This document shows positions 34,782 to 44,142 of a stretch of 64,000 nt of DNA, piece by piece; the stretch's first letter is position 1, and every line of letters begins with the position of its first letter. The notes under the pieces are model-generated. The model made no database searches. It was not told the DNA's origin and saw only the letters and a program-made list of their open reading frames with translations. This DNA comes from Conchiformibius sp. (GTDB taxonomy: Bacteria; Pseudomonadota; Gammaproteobacteria; Burkholderiales; Neisseriaceae), in NCBI GenBank assembly GCA_029984035.1, contig JASBYJ010000002.1, forward strand, positions 186,001 through 250,000, in the 5' to 3' direction. The position numbers and the translations under genes were made by a program.

Positions 34782-36758
34782 ATGAGTAAGGCGCATTATT
34801 CCGAATCCAGTATTAAAGTTTTGAAAGGTTTGGAGCCGGTTAAGGAACGGCCGGGTATGTACACCCGCACCGACAGCCCCACCCATATCTGTCAGGAGGT
34901 GATAGACAATGCGGCAGACGAGGCTTTGGGCGGATTTGCCGACACAATCGATGTGTGTATTCATGAAGACGGCTCATTGTCGGTAAGCGATAACGGGCGC
35001 GGCATTCCTGTGGGGATTCATCCCGAAGAAGGAATTGCCGTGGTGGAATTGGTGTTTACGCAGTTGCACGCGGGCGGTAAGTTCAATAAAAAAGAAGGCG
35101 GCGGTGCGTATGCATTTTCGGGCGGTTTGCACGGTGTCGGCGTGTCGGTAACCAATGCTTTGTCGCTGCGTTTGGAAGTAACGGTGAAGCGCGAAGGCAA
35201 AATATTCCGCATCGTGTTTGCAGGCGGCAGCGTGGCAGAGCCTTTGCAGGCAATCGGAACATGTGCGCAAAAAGACAGCGGCACTCAGGTGCGTGTTTAT
35301 CCCGATCCGAAATATTTTGAAACGCCGAACTATAATCTTGCCGAATTGGAACGCCTGCTACGCGCCAAAGCCGTTTTGTTGAAAGGCGTTACCGTTTCGC
35401 TGACCCGTGAACACCAAAACGGCGGAAATACAGTGAAAACTTGGCATTATCCAAACGGATTAAGCAGTTATCTTGATGATTTGTTGGATAATGCCGAAGC
35501 TTCCGTGCCTGTGTTTGCAGCCGAAAACTATATTTCAGGCAGCCATGAAGAATTCAGCGAAGGCGAAGGTGCATCTTTTGCTCTGACATGGTTGGAAGAA
35601 GGCAATGTATCAAGCGAAAGCTATGTCAATCTGATACCCACTCCTTTGGGCGGTACGCATGAAGCCGGTTTGCGGCAGGCGGTGTTTCAGGCAGTGAATA
35701 ATTTTGTGAGCCATCATAATTTGTTGCCGCGCGGCGTGAAACTGCAAAGCGAAGACGTGTTCGGGCGGGTGGCATTTGTGTTGTCCGCCAGAGTGTTGGA
35801 TCCGCAATTCCAAGGGCAAACCAAAGACAAGCTAACCAACCGCGATGCTTTGAAATTGGTATCGGCAGTGTGCGGCGACCCTTTGGAATTGTGGTTGAAT
35901 CAGAACGTTGAAGCAGGTAAAAAAATTGCCGAATTAGCCATCAGGCAGGCTCAGGCGCGGATGCGTTCGGTGAAAAAAATAGAGAAGAAAAAAGGCAGCG
36001 GCGTAGCCGTATTGCCCGGTAAATTAACCGATTGCGAAAGCGAAGATATTCGAGAAAACGAATTGTTTTTGGTAGAGGGCGATAGTGCGGGCGGTTCGGC
36101 CAAATTGGCGCGCGATAAAGCCACACAGGCGATTTTGCCCTTGCGCGGTAAAGTGTTGAACAGTTTTGAAGTGCATAAAGACCAGCTTTTTGGTAATACG
36201 GAAATCCATGATATCGCCGTTGCCATCGGTGTCGATCCGCACAGTACGGACGAGGAACCCGATTTGAGCGGTTTGCGTTACGGGAAAATCGCCATATTGT
36301 CGGATGCGGACGTGGACGGTTCACATATTCAAGTATTGCTGCTTACGCTGTTTTACCGTCATTTCCCCGGATTGATAGACAAAGGCCATGTTTATGTTGC
36401 GCAGCCCCCTTTGTTCCGCGTAGATGTCAATGCTCAAGGCAAAAGCAAGCCGGCACGCAAATTTTATGCTTTGGACCAAGCGGAGTTGGACGGTATTCTG
36501 GAGCGGTTGCGTAAGGAGAATGTGAAAGAAACCGCTTATTCCATCAGTCGTTTCAAAGGTTTGGGCGAAATGAACCCTGACCAACTCAAAGATACTACCA
36601 TGAATCCCGATACGCGCAGGCTGTTGAAAGTGACAATTCCTTATACAGACGAAGATGAAACGCAACAAACCTTTGTCAAATTGATGGGTAAAGGCGAAGC
36701 CGCAGCCAGACGCTCTTGGATGGAAGCGGAAGGCGACCGTGCGGTAGGGGATATTTAA
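34782..36758 (+). CDS. parE: DNA topoisomerase IV subunit B
   Basis: This ATPase subunit works with ParC to unlink daughter chromosomes. The 658-residue protein has the GHKL ATP site (NAADEALGG, then DNGRGIPVGIH), the GGLHGVGVSVTNALS motif and the Toprim motifs EGDSAGGSA and DADVDGSHI. The length of 658 residues and the lack of an extra C-terminal insert favour ParE over GyrB. parC is not in the window. Confidence 0.94.
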   Translation: MSKAHYSESSIKVLKGLEPVKERPGMYTRTDSPTHICQEVIDNAADEALGGFADTIDVCIHEDGSLSVSDNGRGIPVGIHPEEGIAVVELVFTQLHAGGKFNKKEGGGAYAFSGGLHGVGVSVTNALSLRLEVTVKREGKIFRIVFAGGSVAEPLQAIGTCAQKDSGTQVRVYPDPKYFETPNYNLAELERLLRAKAVLLKGVTVSLTREHQNGGNTVKTWHYPNGLSSYLDDLLDNAEASVPVFAAENYISGSHEEFSEGEGASFALTWLEEGNVSSESYVNLIPTPLGGTHEAGLRQAVFQAVNNFVSHHNLLPRGVKLQSEDVFGRVAFVLSARVLDPQFQGQTKDKLTNRDALKLVSAVCGDPLELWLNQNVEAGKKIAELAIRQAQARMRSVKKIEKKKGSGVAVLPGKLTDCESEDIRENELFLVEGDSAGGSAKLARDKATQAILPLRGKVLNSFEVHKDQLFGNTEIHDIAVAIGVDPHSTDEEPDLSGLRYGKIAILSDADVDGSHIQVLLLTLFYRHFPGLIDKGHVYVAQPPLFRVDVNAQGKSKPARKFYALDQAELDGILERLRKENVKETAYSISRFKGLGEMNPDQLKDTTMNPDTRRLLKVTIPYTDEDETQQTFVKLMGKGEAAARRSWMEAEGDRAVGDI

Positions 36759-36926
36759 TCATGGTATGCGGCTTTTATCTGTAAATAGGGTGGATGAGAT
36801 TAATTTTTTTTAATCATGATTTAATATCAACGGGCATGCCGTTTGTAGATTTTCAGCGATAAGAAAACTGAATCGGTTGATATTGCATTCCAAGAACTAG
36901 GCGTATGGTTCTTTTTGCCTATGGCA

Positions 36927-36971
36927 ATCGCCCTATTCATATGATTTTAAAAATCTTATGGATAGGGCGAT
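36927..36971 (+). repeat. Long hairpin downstream of parE
   Basis: Two 22-base arms (starting ATCGCCCTAT and ending ATAGGGCGAT) pair with two mismatches around a central single base, followed by AATATTTTTG. The T-rich tail suggests a terminator, but it lies 170 bases past the parE stop. Another small inverted repeat, AATATCAAC with GTTGATATT, precedes it. Confidence 0.6.
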
Positions 36972-37043
36972 AATATTTTTGAATTTCCGTATTGGCCGCA
37001 CTTTTTCTTGGCGGCAGTTTTATGATAGTTTGGGAAAATATTT

Positions 37044-37613
37044 TCAGGCTGCCTGAAAAGCTTTCCATGACATTCTCAAATAATAAATCATAGACCATAA
37101 AGTCAGAACCACCGCAACCAGCATTAAAATATTGCCTATATATTGCAGCTTAAACCCCCAAATCGGGTCGGTTTGCATCAGCAGCAGCATGATGGCTGCC
37201 ATTTGTGCGGCGGTTTTGAGTTTGCCTATATAGGCCACGGCAACGCTGTTACGCTTCCCCATTTGTGCCATCCATTCGCGTAGTGCGGAAATAGTAATTT
37301 CGCGACCGATGATAATCATGGCGAAAAATGCAGGTGTCCGGTCAAGTTTCACCAATAGAATCAATGCAACCGCCACCATCAATTTATCGGCTACGGGGTC
37401 GAGAAATGCGCCGAATTCGCTGGTTTGTTTGAGATGCCGCGCCAGAAAACCGTCAAGCCAGTCGGTTGCGCCTGCCAGGGCAAACAGTGCGGCGGCGGTA
37501 TGGTTGATACTTTGGCTGTTCACCCAGTTTTCAGGCAGGTAAAAGAGTAGGGTGAAAACGGGTATCAGTGCGATACGGAACCAAGTGAGCAGAATGGGGA
37601 TATTGGTCATCAT
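37044..37613 (-). CDS. pgsA: CDP-diacylglycerol-glycerol-3-phosphate 3-phosphatidyltransferase
   Basis: The 189-residue membrane enzyme makes phosphatidylglycerol phosphate, the first step to phosphatidylglycerol and cardiolipin. The CDP-alcohol phosphatidyltransferase motif is intact, with DWLDGFLARHL followed by GAFLDPVADK, and several membrane segments are evident. The start at 37613 is chosen at the first Met of IPILLTWFRI-like family similarity. The ribosome binding site is weak, so 37610 is also possible. Confidence 0.92.
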   Translation of the reverse strand: MMTNIPILLTWFRIALIPVFTLLFYLPENWVNSQSINHTAAALFALAGATDWLDGFLARHLKQTSEFGAFLDPVADKLMVAVALILLVKLDRTPAFFAMIIIGREITISALREWMAQMGKRNSVAVAYIGKLKTAAQMAAIMLLLMQTDPIWGFKLQYIGNILMLVAVVLTLWSMIYYLRMSWKAFQAA

Positions 37614-38181
37614 GATGGTTGCGGTGGTTTGGGCGGTACTGACGGATTGGCTGCTGTCTTTATAATGGTGCGGATGCAATATGCCCAAAAGTGTTTAACC
37701 CTGCGTTTTTGTCAAATATAGCGATTTTAGGAATACGGGCAATAGTGCGCAAGTGGTCGGGTAAGCCGTTTGTCAGGTAGTTTTTGTTTTCTATCCGTTT
37801 TTAAAATTAAGGTGTTATTTTTTTATTGGTGTTGATGCAACATTTTTTGGGGGCGGATACTTATGCTTGATGCCAATCAAGATGGTTGCTTACTTTTTAT
37901 AGATGCGTTTTACCCAATACGCCTGAACACACTTATCTTCCCTGAGGTGTATCAATCTGTCAGAAGTATGTCTTTGGTATCTTGGCTGAAGAACGGAAAG
38001 GGATAAGTGCGTGCAATTAAATATGGATTGTTGTTATGTATTTGTAATTTTTCATATCTATTGGTAATAGGGACGAAATATCCGTATCGGTTTGATTCAG
38101 GCAGCCTGAAAGGTTTGCTGTCGGATTTCCGGTTTGCCGAAATCGTACGGTTTGCTTGTTCAGATTGCCTGAAAGTTTGGT
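37614..38181. other. 570-base spacer between pgsA and parB
   Basis: The pgsA gene reads away from this spacer, and parB reads leftward into it. It contains the small open frame listed at 37863 and an uptake word at 38099-38110. Nothing else is recognised; pgsA and parB share a strand, so the parB terminator and the pgsA promoter should lie here. Confidence 0.4.
37863..38006 (+). CDS. Possible small protein of 47 residues
   Basis: An open frame of 47 codons starts at 37863 with GGCGGA just upstream. Its product would be acidic to neutral with two short hydrophobic patches. It is inside a 570-base spacer and has no family resemblance I can name. It may be chance. Confidence 0.2.
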   Translation: MLDANQDGCLLFIDAFYPIRLNTLIFPEVYQSVRSMSLVSWLKNGKG

Positions 38182-39051
38182 TTAATCGGGCAGCCGAATG
38201 TTGAGACGGGCCAGCAGGTGTTCAAAAGCATCGGCAGAATCAAAATGTAAGACGATTTTCCCCTTTTTGCGGTTGCGGGTTTGAATGTGTGCGCTGACGC
38301 CGAGCTGTTCGGTTAATGCTTCGCTGATGCGTTCGATGTCGGCATCGATCTGTTGCGGTTTGGGTGCGGGTTGTCCGTGCAGGAGACGTTGGCTGCGTTT
38401 TTCGGTTTCGCGTACTGACCAGGCGAAGCGTACGGCTTGCTGAGCCAAATCAAGCTGTTTGTCTATCGGCAAGGTGAGCAGGGCGCGGGCGTGTCCCATT
38501 TCCAATTGGCGGTCGAACAACATTTCCTGTATCGGCTCGGGCAGGTTGAGCAGGCGCAGGCTGTTGGTGATGGCGCTGCGGCTGCGTCCTACCGCTTCGG
38601 CAATGGTTTCGTGGGTCAGGCCGAATTCGTTGCCCAGACGTGCGAAGCCTCGCGCTTCTTCTATGGGGTTGAGATTTTGACGTTGGATGTTTTCTATCAG
38701 CCCCATCGCCATAACGGCTTTGTCGTTGCTGTGTTTGACGATAACGGGGATTTCTGTCAATCCCGCCAGTTGCGAAGCGCGCCAGCGGCGTTCGCCGGCG
38801 ATAAGTTCGTAGCCGTCCAGTCCGTGTTCGCGCACGATGAGGGGTTGTATCAGGCCTTGTGCTTTGATGGATTCGGCCAGTTCGTGTAGCGCGTCGTCGT
38901 CAATGTGGATGCGTGCCTGAAAACGGCTCGGACGGACTGATGAGACGGCAACGGTGCGCAGTTGTCCGTTGTTATCCTCGTTGGGACTGCCTGAAGCGGC
39001 AAGTAGGGAATCCAATCCGCGTCCTAGGCGTTTTTTTGGGGTGGCTGACAT
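38182..39051 (-). CDS. parB: Chromosome-partitioning protein ParB
   Basis: The 289-residue protein is a ParB/Spo0J family CTPase that loads on parS sites and directs chromosome segregation. It has the GERRWRASQ motif, the ENIQRQNLNPIEEARG segment and the helix-turn-helix HETIAEAVGRSRSAI. Its Arg/Lys-rich C-terminal part fits dimerisation. The usual companion parA is not next to it; metW lies upstream instead. No copy of the classical parS palindrome was seen in the window. Confidence 0.94.
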   Translation of the reverse strand: MSATPKKRLGRGLDSLLAASGSPNEDNNGQLRTVAVSSVRPSRFQARIHIDDDALHELAESIKAQGLIQPLIVREHGLDGYELIAGERRWRASQLAGLTEIPVIVKHSNDKAVMAMGLIENIQRQNLNPIEEARGFARLGNEFGLTHETIAEAVGRSRSAITNSLRLLNLPEPIQEMLFDRQLEMGHARALLTLPIDKQLDLAQQAVRFAWSVRETEKRSQRLLHGQPAPKPQQIDADIERISEALTEQLGVSAHIQTRNRKKGKIVLHFDSADAFEHLLARLNIRLPD

Positions 39052-39092
39052 GGGTTTTCCTGTGAAAATGGTTTTCAGGCTGCCTGAAAAGT

Positions 39093-39674
39093 TTATCCGA
39101 TACGGTAAAAGGCTATGCTGCCGAGCAGATTGTGCATGAAGGTGATTTGTTTGCTGCCGCTCATGACGGCTTTTTCCATGATGCGGATGTTGTTTTGGGC
39201 GCAGAGCCGTTCAAAGTCTTTGAGTGTGCACCAGTGGATGTTGGGGGTGTCGTACCATTGGTAGGGCATTCTTTCGCTCACGGGCATTTTGCCGCCGAAT
39301 GTGATTTGGAGGCGGTTTTTCCAGTAGCCGAAATTGGGAAAGGATACGATGGCTTGTTTGCCCATGCGGGTGAGGCTGCGCAGAATGGTTTCGGTGTTGC
39401 GCATGGCTTGGATGGTTTGGCTGAGTACGATAATATCGAAACGGTCTTGTATCAGGTTGTCCAAACTGTGTTCCAAATCGGCTTGGATGACGTTAATGCC
39501 GCGTGATACGGCTGCCTGAACGCTAACGGGGTCGATTTCGATACCGTATCCGGTACAGTTTTTATGCTGCGTCAGCGCTGCCAACAGTTCGCCGCCGCCG
39601 CAGCCTAAATCTAAGACGTGGCTGTCGGCGGGTATCCAGCGGTAGATGAGTTGCAGGTCGTCTCGTAAGTCCAT
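39093..39674 (-). CDS. metW: Methionine biosynthesis protein MetW
   Basis: The 193-residue protein has the methyltransferase-like fold with the glycine motif VLDLGCGGGELLAAL. The segments GIEIDPVSVQAAVSRGINV and VILSQTIQAMRN are typical of MetW. In many beta-proteobacteria MetW is needed for full MetX activity. It lies at the end of a metX-unknown-metW run on the minus strand. Confidence 0.93.
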   Translation of the reverse strand: MDLRDDLQLIYRWIPADSHVLDLGCGGGELLAALTQHKNCTGYGIEIDPVSVQAAVSRGINVIQADLEHSLDNLIQDRFDIIVLSQTIQAMRNTETILRSLTRMGKQAIVSFPNFGYWKNRLQITFGGKMPVSERMPYQWYDTPNIHWCTLKDFERLCAQNNIRIMEKAVMSGSKQITFMHNLLGSIAFYRIG

Positions 39675-39707
39675 TGCGTATCTTTCAGGCTGCCTGAAGC
39701 GTGGGGT

Positions 39708-40067
39708 TTAGGGTTTGGGTTTTGTGTTTTTCTCGAGCATCCAAGTTTTCTTTTCGGAATGGTAAACGAGATAAGGCGGCTTGAAGCCGTCTTGGTAACG
39801 CAGCGTGTAGCCGTTGCCGTCCATGGATTTACGGTAGGAAGGCTGCCAGCCTTGTGCGGTTTCGGTGAAGCCGAGTTGTTTGAGCAGCCCTGTTTCGGTG
39901 TTTTCAGGCAGCCTGCCGTTTTGTTGGTAATATTCTTGCAGGTTTTCAATCAGAACTTGTCCGCGTTTGATGTCTTTGTGGCGGCGCCATTCCAACGGCA
40001 GATTGAGATAGCCGAATACGAGAAGCACGATAAAGACAATACTGAAAAAAGGCGGTTTTTTCTTCAT
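39708..40067 (-). CDS. Unknown membrane-anchored protein between metX and metW
   Basis: The 119-residue protein has one membrane segment (residues 6-20, FFSIVFIVLLVFGYL) followed by a soluble region with a conserved-looking core, including ENLQEYYQQNGRLPENT. A good ribosome binding site (GGAGTATAAAT) precedes 40067. It starts two bases after the metX stop and ends 33 bases before metW, so all three are probably one operon. No family name is known to me. Confidence 0.75.
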   Translation of the reverse strand: MKKKPPFFSIVFIVLLVFGYLNLPLEWRRHKDIKRGQVLIENLQEYYQQNGRLPENTETGLLKQLGFTETAQGWQPSYRKSMDGNGYTLRYQDGFKPPYLVYHSEKKTWMLEKNTKPKP

Positions 40068-40069
40068 AT

Positions 40070-41194
40070 TTATACTCCTATATTGTTCATATAAGCGCGT
40101 ACTGCGTCGATATAAGGGGAATCTTCCATCAAAAAGGCATCGTGTCCGTGTTGCGATGCGACTTCTACATATTGAACCGACTTGCGCGTTGCCATCAGTG
40201 CTTTAACCAATTCGCGCGAACGTTCGGGAGCGAAACGCCAGTCGCTGCTGAAGCCGATAACCAGAAATTTTGCCTGTACATGGCTTAAGGCTGCCTGAAG
40301 GTTGTTTTCGTATGCAGCGGCAGGGTCGAAATAATCGAGTGCTTTGGTCATAAGCAGGTATGTGTCGGCATCAAAGCTGTCGGCGAATTTGTCGCCTTGA
40401 TAGCGCAGATAGCGTTCCACTTCGAAATCAATGTCGTAATGGTAGCCGTAGCTTTCATGACGGAGTTTGCGTCCGAATTTTTCGTCTATGCCGTGTTCCG
40501 CCAGATAGGTGATGTGTCCCATCATGCGGGCGATGCGCAAGCCGCGCTTGGGTTTGGTTTGGTGCTGTGCGTAGCTTCCGCCGTGAAAATCGGGGTCGGT
40601 GATAATGGCTTGGCGGGCGACATCGTTGAAGGCAATGTTTTGGGTGCTCAGTTTGGGCGCGGAGGCGATAACCAGTGCGTGGCGGACGCATTCGGGAAAA
40701 TCTATCGTCCATTGCAGAGCCTGCATACCGCCCAAACTGCCGCCGACAACCGCAGCCCATTGGGTGATACCGAAATGTTCTGCCAACAGTTTTTGCGAAC
40801 GCACCCAATCCTGCACGGTAACCATCGGAAAATCTGCGCCGTACGCCGTACCGGTTTCCGGATGGGCTGCCGTCGGCCCCGTGCTACCCGCACAGCCGCC
40901 CAGATTATTCAAACCGATAACAAAAAATTTATCGGTATCAATAGGTTTGCCCGAGCCGACCATATTGTCCCACCAACCGGGATGTTTGTCGTTCGGGTGA
41001 TGGCGTCCTGCAACGTGGTGGTTGCCCGACAGGGCGTGGCAGATGAGTACGGCGTTGCTTTGGGTTTCGTTGAGTGTGCCGTAGGTTTCCACCATCAGGT
41101 CAAAACGCGGCAAAACCGCGCCGCTTTGCAGTGCAAATGCCTGCTCGAAGGCGATTTTTTGAGGGGTAACGATGGTGGTACTGGTAACGGTCAT
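40070..41194 (-). CDS. metX: Homoserine O-acetyltransferase
   Basis: This alpha/beta hydrolase acylates homoserine in methionine synthesis. The 374-residue protein has the nucleophile motif GGSLGGMQAL, the late catalytic Asp in FSSDWRFAPERS and the His in QHGHDAF. Some members use succinyl-CoA instead of acetyl-CoA, which cannot be told from this reading. It is first in the metX-unknown-metW cluster. An uptake word lies within it at 40288-40299. Confidence 0.93.
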   Translation of the reverse strand: MTVTSTTIVTPQKIAFEQAFALQSGAVLPRFDLMVETYGTLNETQSNAVLICHALSGNHHVAGRHHPNDKHPGWWDNMVGSGKPIDTDKFFVIGLNNLGGCAGSTGPTAAHPETGTAYGADFPMVTVQDWVRSQKLLAEHFGITQWAAVVGGSLGGMQALQWTIDFPECVRHALVIASAPKLSTQNIAFNDVARQAIITDPDFHGGSYAQHQTKPKRGLRIARMMGHITYLAEHGIDEKFGRKLRHESYGYHYDIDFEVERYLRYQGDKFADSFDADTYLLMTKALDYFDPAAAYENNLQAALSHVQAKFLVIGFSSDWRFAPERSRELVKALMATRKSVQYVEVASQHGHDAFLMEDSPYIDAVRAYMNNIGV

Positions 41195-41414
41195 GATAGC
41201 GGGCGTTGCCGTGAAATTGCAGATTATAGCGGATTTTGGCGGTTTGGAACTGTGCTTGATGTGATGATACGTTGCCGGTGTGCGGTTTCAGGCTGCCTGA
41301 AGCAGCAAAGCGGGTTGTAAAATACGGGGCACTTGTTGCCGAAAAAATGATACGGATACGCGGCAATATCCGTTTTTCGGGTTTTACACTAAAATTCAGG
41401 CTGCCTGAAAAACC

Positions 41415-43472
41415 ATGATTCGTTTTATGTCTCCCGAAACCCGCCGACAACTCGGTTTGAGCGAAGCCGCCGCTAAAAAACTGGAAAAACTCCATCTGCA
41501 TACCGCTTGGGATTTGGTGCTGCACCTGCCTTTGCGTTATGAAGACGAAACGCGCATTACGCCGATTGCGGACGCGCCGTTTGCACAGAGCTGTCAGGTA
41601 GAAGGCGTGGTGCAGCTTCAGGAAGTGCAGTTTAAGCCCCGCAAGCAGCTTGTGGTGCGTATTCAAGACAGCCAGGGTACGCCTTTAAACCTGCGTTTTC
41701 TGCATTTTTATCCCAGTACGCAGCAGCAATTGGCAAAAGGCAAAAAGGTGCGTGCTTTGGGGGAAATCAAACAGGGTTATTTCGGTGCGGAAATGATACA
41801 TCCGAAAATCCGTTCCGCCGAACAGGGCGGATTGGCGGAGAGCCTGACGCCGGTTTATCCGACCGTAAACGGTTTGAACCAGCCTGCTTTGCGCCGTGCG
41901 GCTCAGGCAGCCTTGGAACATGTCGATTTAAGCGACAGCCTGCCTGAAAAACTGTTGCGGGATTTGCATTTGCCGCCTTTGGCAGACAGTTTGCGCTTGT
42001 TGCACAATCCGCCGCCGGAATATTCCGTCCATACGCTTGCGGACGAAACTCTGCCCGCCTGGCAGCGCTTGAAATTTGACGAACTGTTGGCGCAGCAGCT
42101 GTCCATGCGTTTGGCCAAACAAAAACGGCAGAGCGGTGCGGCCAAACCTTTGCGCGGCAACGGTGCATTATGCCGCCGTCTCACCGACAGCCTGCCCTTT
42201 GCGCTGACCGCCGCACAAGAGCGGGTATTAAGCGAAATCCGCAGCGATTTGGCGCGTCCGCATCCCATGCACCGTTTGTTGCAGGGCGATGTCGGCAGCG
42301 GCAAAACGATTGTGGCGGCCTTGTCCGCGCTCACCGCTTTGGAGGCGGAGGGCGGTTTTCAAGCGGCGGTTATGGCGCCGACCGAAATTCTGGCCGAACA
42401 GCATTATCTGAAGTTCCGACAATGGTTCGAACCGCTCGGCATCAGTGTGGCATGGCTTTCAGGCAGCCTGAAAAAGAAAGAAAAAGAACAGGTTAAAACC
42501 GATTTGGCAAACGGAAACATCCGCCTAGCCATAGGCACTCATGCCTTATTCCAAGACGATGTGCGATTTCGCAATTTAGGCTTGGTGATTGTGGACGAAC
42601 AGCACCGTTTCGGCGTAGCGCAACGTTTGGCCTTAAAAAACAAAGGCGAAGACGTGCACCAACTGATGATGTCGGCCACACCGATTCCGCGCACGCTGGC
42701 GATGAGTTTTTTTGCCGATTTGGACGTATCGGTAATAGACGGACTGCCGCCGAACCGAACGCCGGTTAAAACCCGTTTGGTCAATCAGTTGCGCCGAAGC
42801 GAAGTGGAGGGCTTCGTGTTGAACACTTGCCGCAAAGGGCAGCAGGCGTATTGGGTGTGCCCTCTGATTGAAGAGAGCGAAACCCTGCAACTGCAAACCG
42901 CCGCCGAAACCCAAACCGCTTTGCAGGCAGCTTTGCCGGAATTGAACATCGGTTTGATACACGGGCGCATGAAAGCGGCGGAAAAAGCCGAAGTGATGGC
43001 GCAGTTCGTTGCAGGCAGCCTGAATGTATTGGTGGCGACTACGGTGATTGAAGTCGGCGTGGATGTACCCAATGCCGCATTGATGGTGATTGAACACGCC
43101 GAACGCATGGGCTTGGCGCAACTTCACCAATTGCGCGGCAGGGTGGGACGCGGCGCGGCGGCATCTTCCTGCATTCTGCTGTTTGCCGAACCTTTGGGCG
43201 AAACGGCAAAAGCGCGTTTGAAAGTGATTTACGAACACACGGACGGCTTTGAAATCGCCCGTCAAGATTTAAATATCCGCGGGCCGGGCGAGTTTTTGGG
43301 GGCGCGGCAAAGCGGCGCGGTGATGCTGCGGTTTGCCGATTTGGAACGTGATCTGCCTTTATTGGAGGCGGCACGGGAAATCGCGCCGAAATTGATTGAA
43401 GAACGTCCCGATGTGGTGGACAAACATCTGTCGCGTTGGTTGGCAAGCAGGGAAGCGTTTTTGGCTGCCTGA
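41415..43472 (+). CDS. recG: ATP-dependent DNA helicase RecG
   Basis: The 685-residue superfamily 2 helicase reverses stalled forks and branches. It has the wedge (OB) domain at the N-terminus, Walker A in LLQGDVGSGKT, DEQHRFGV as motif II, SATPIPRT as motif III and the C-terminal QLRGRVGRG block. Two uptake words fall inside, at 42461 and 43013, read as SGSLK and GSLN. Another lies just before the start at 41398. Confidence 0.96.
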   Translation: MIRFMSPETRRQLGLSEAAAKKLEKLHLHTAWDLVLHLPLRYEDETRITPIADAPFAQSCQVEGVVQLQEVQFKPRKQLVVRIQDSQGTPLNLRFLHFYPSTQQQLAKGKKVRALGEIKQGYFGAEMIHPKIRSAEQGGLAESLTPVYPTVNGLNQPALRRAAQAALEHVDLSDSLPEKLLRDLHLPPLADSLRLLHNPPPEYSVHTLADETLPAWQRLKFDELLAQQLSMRLAKQKRQSGAAKPLRGNGALCRRLTDSLPFALTAAQERVLSEIRSDLARPHPMHRLLQGDVGSGKTIVAALSALTALEAEGGFQAAVMAPTEILAEQHYLKFRQWFEPLGISVAWLSGSLKKKEKEQVKTDLANGNIRLAIGTHALFQDDVRFRNLGLVIVDEQHRFGVAQRLALKNKGEDVHQLMMSATPIPRTLAMSFFADLDVSVIDGLPPNRTPVKTRLVNQLRRSEVEGFVLNTCRKGQQAYWVCPLIEESETLQLQTAAETQTALQAALPELNIGLIHGRMKAAEKAEVMAQFVAGSLNVLVATTVIEVGVDVPNAALMVIEHAERMGLAQLHQLRGRVGRGAAASSCILLFAEPLGETAKARLKVIYEHTDGFEIARQDLNIRGPGEFLGARQSGAVMLRFADLERDLPLLEAAREIAPKLIEERPDVVDKHLSRWLASREAFLAA

Positions 43473-43869
43473 ATGCCTGTTTTGACGACTGCATTGTGTT
43501 TGCTGCGGCTGCCTGAAAACCAGCACAGGCTGCCTGACGTATATGGAACGGTAACGGTTTGAATAAGGCCGGCCGGTTATTCGACAGAAAACGGTTGCCT
43601 TGAAAAAACGGATTTCGGACGCATCTGCCGTTGTGGTTAGGCAGTATGGCAGGCGGGTGGTTGCCGCAGGGATAGCCGCGATGTTCCGGTTGTGCGTATG
43701 GTATTTTCATCAATCGATTGGCAGGCGGTTGCGGAATGACGCGGAATATTGCCGACCCGACAATCGGTATTGCCAATCAATGCGGTGTGCCGGTTTTCAG
43801 GCAGCCTAATTTTTCAGGCAGCCTGAAAAATGGCATTTGTATTTTTATTTTGTTTTGGAAATGAACGTT
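43473..43869. other. Spacer with clustered uptake words after recG
   Basis: Imperfect words lie near 43510 and 43528, and a degenerate and an exact copy lie together at 43797-43827. A 70-codon open frame in between shows no protein features. The ybeD promoter is expected near its right end. Confidence 0.4.
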
Positions 43870-44139
43870 ATGTCTCAAGATAAGCAATCTTTAATAGAGT
43901 TTCCCACTGATTTCCGTATCAAAGCGATGGGTGTGCAGCATCCTGATTTCGTATCCGAAATCATTCGGGCCGTGCAAGCGTATGCACCTGATGTTTCTGA
44001 AAAAGATGTGCAGTTGCGCCCCAGCTCGGCGGGCAATTATATGGGTGCAACCGTAACGGTACATGTGGAAAATCAGGAACAGTTGGATAATATCTACCGT
44101 GCGCTTACTTCGCATCATTTGATTAAAGTAGTGTTTTAA
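43870..44139 (+). CDS. ybeD: YbeD-like protein (DUF493)
   Basis: The 89-residue protein has the YbeD fold with the segment IEFPTDFRIKAMG, then VQLRPSSAGNYMGATVTV near the middle. ybeD often precedes lipB and is thought to act in lipoate metabolism or regulation, but its role is not settled. The start at 43870 is chosen over 43861 because the GGAA site is then well spaced. lipB follows after three bases. Confidence 0.88.
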   Translation: MSQDKQSLIEFPTDFRIKAMGVQHPDFVSEIIRAVQAYAPDVSEKDVQLRPSSAGNYMGATVTVHVENQEQLDNIYRALTSHHLIKVVF

Positions 44140-44142
44140 CTT

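Noticed and set aside
38182..39051. A parS site near parB.
   Set aside because: No copy of the usual TGTTTCACGTGAAACA palindrome or close variant was found in the window.
43600..43809. 70-codon open frame after recG considered as a small gene.
   Set aside because: It lacks a clear ribosome binding site and protein features and ends in an uptake word.
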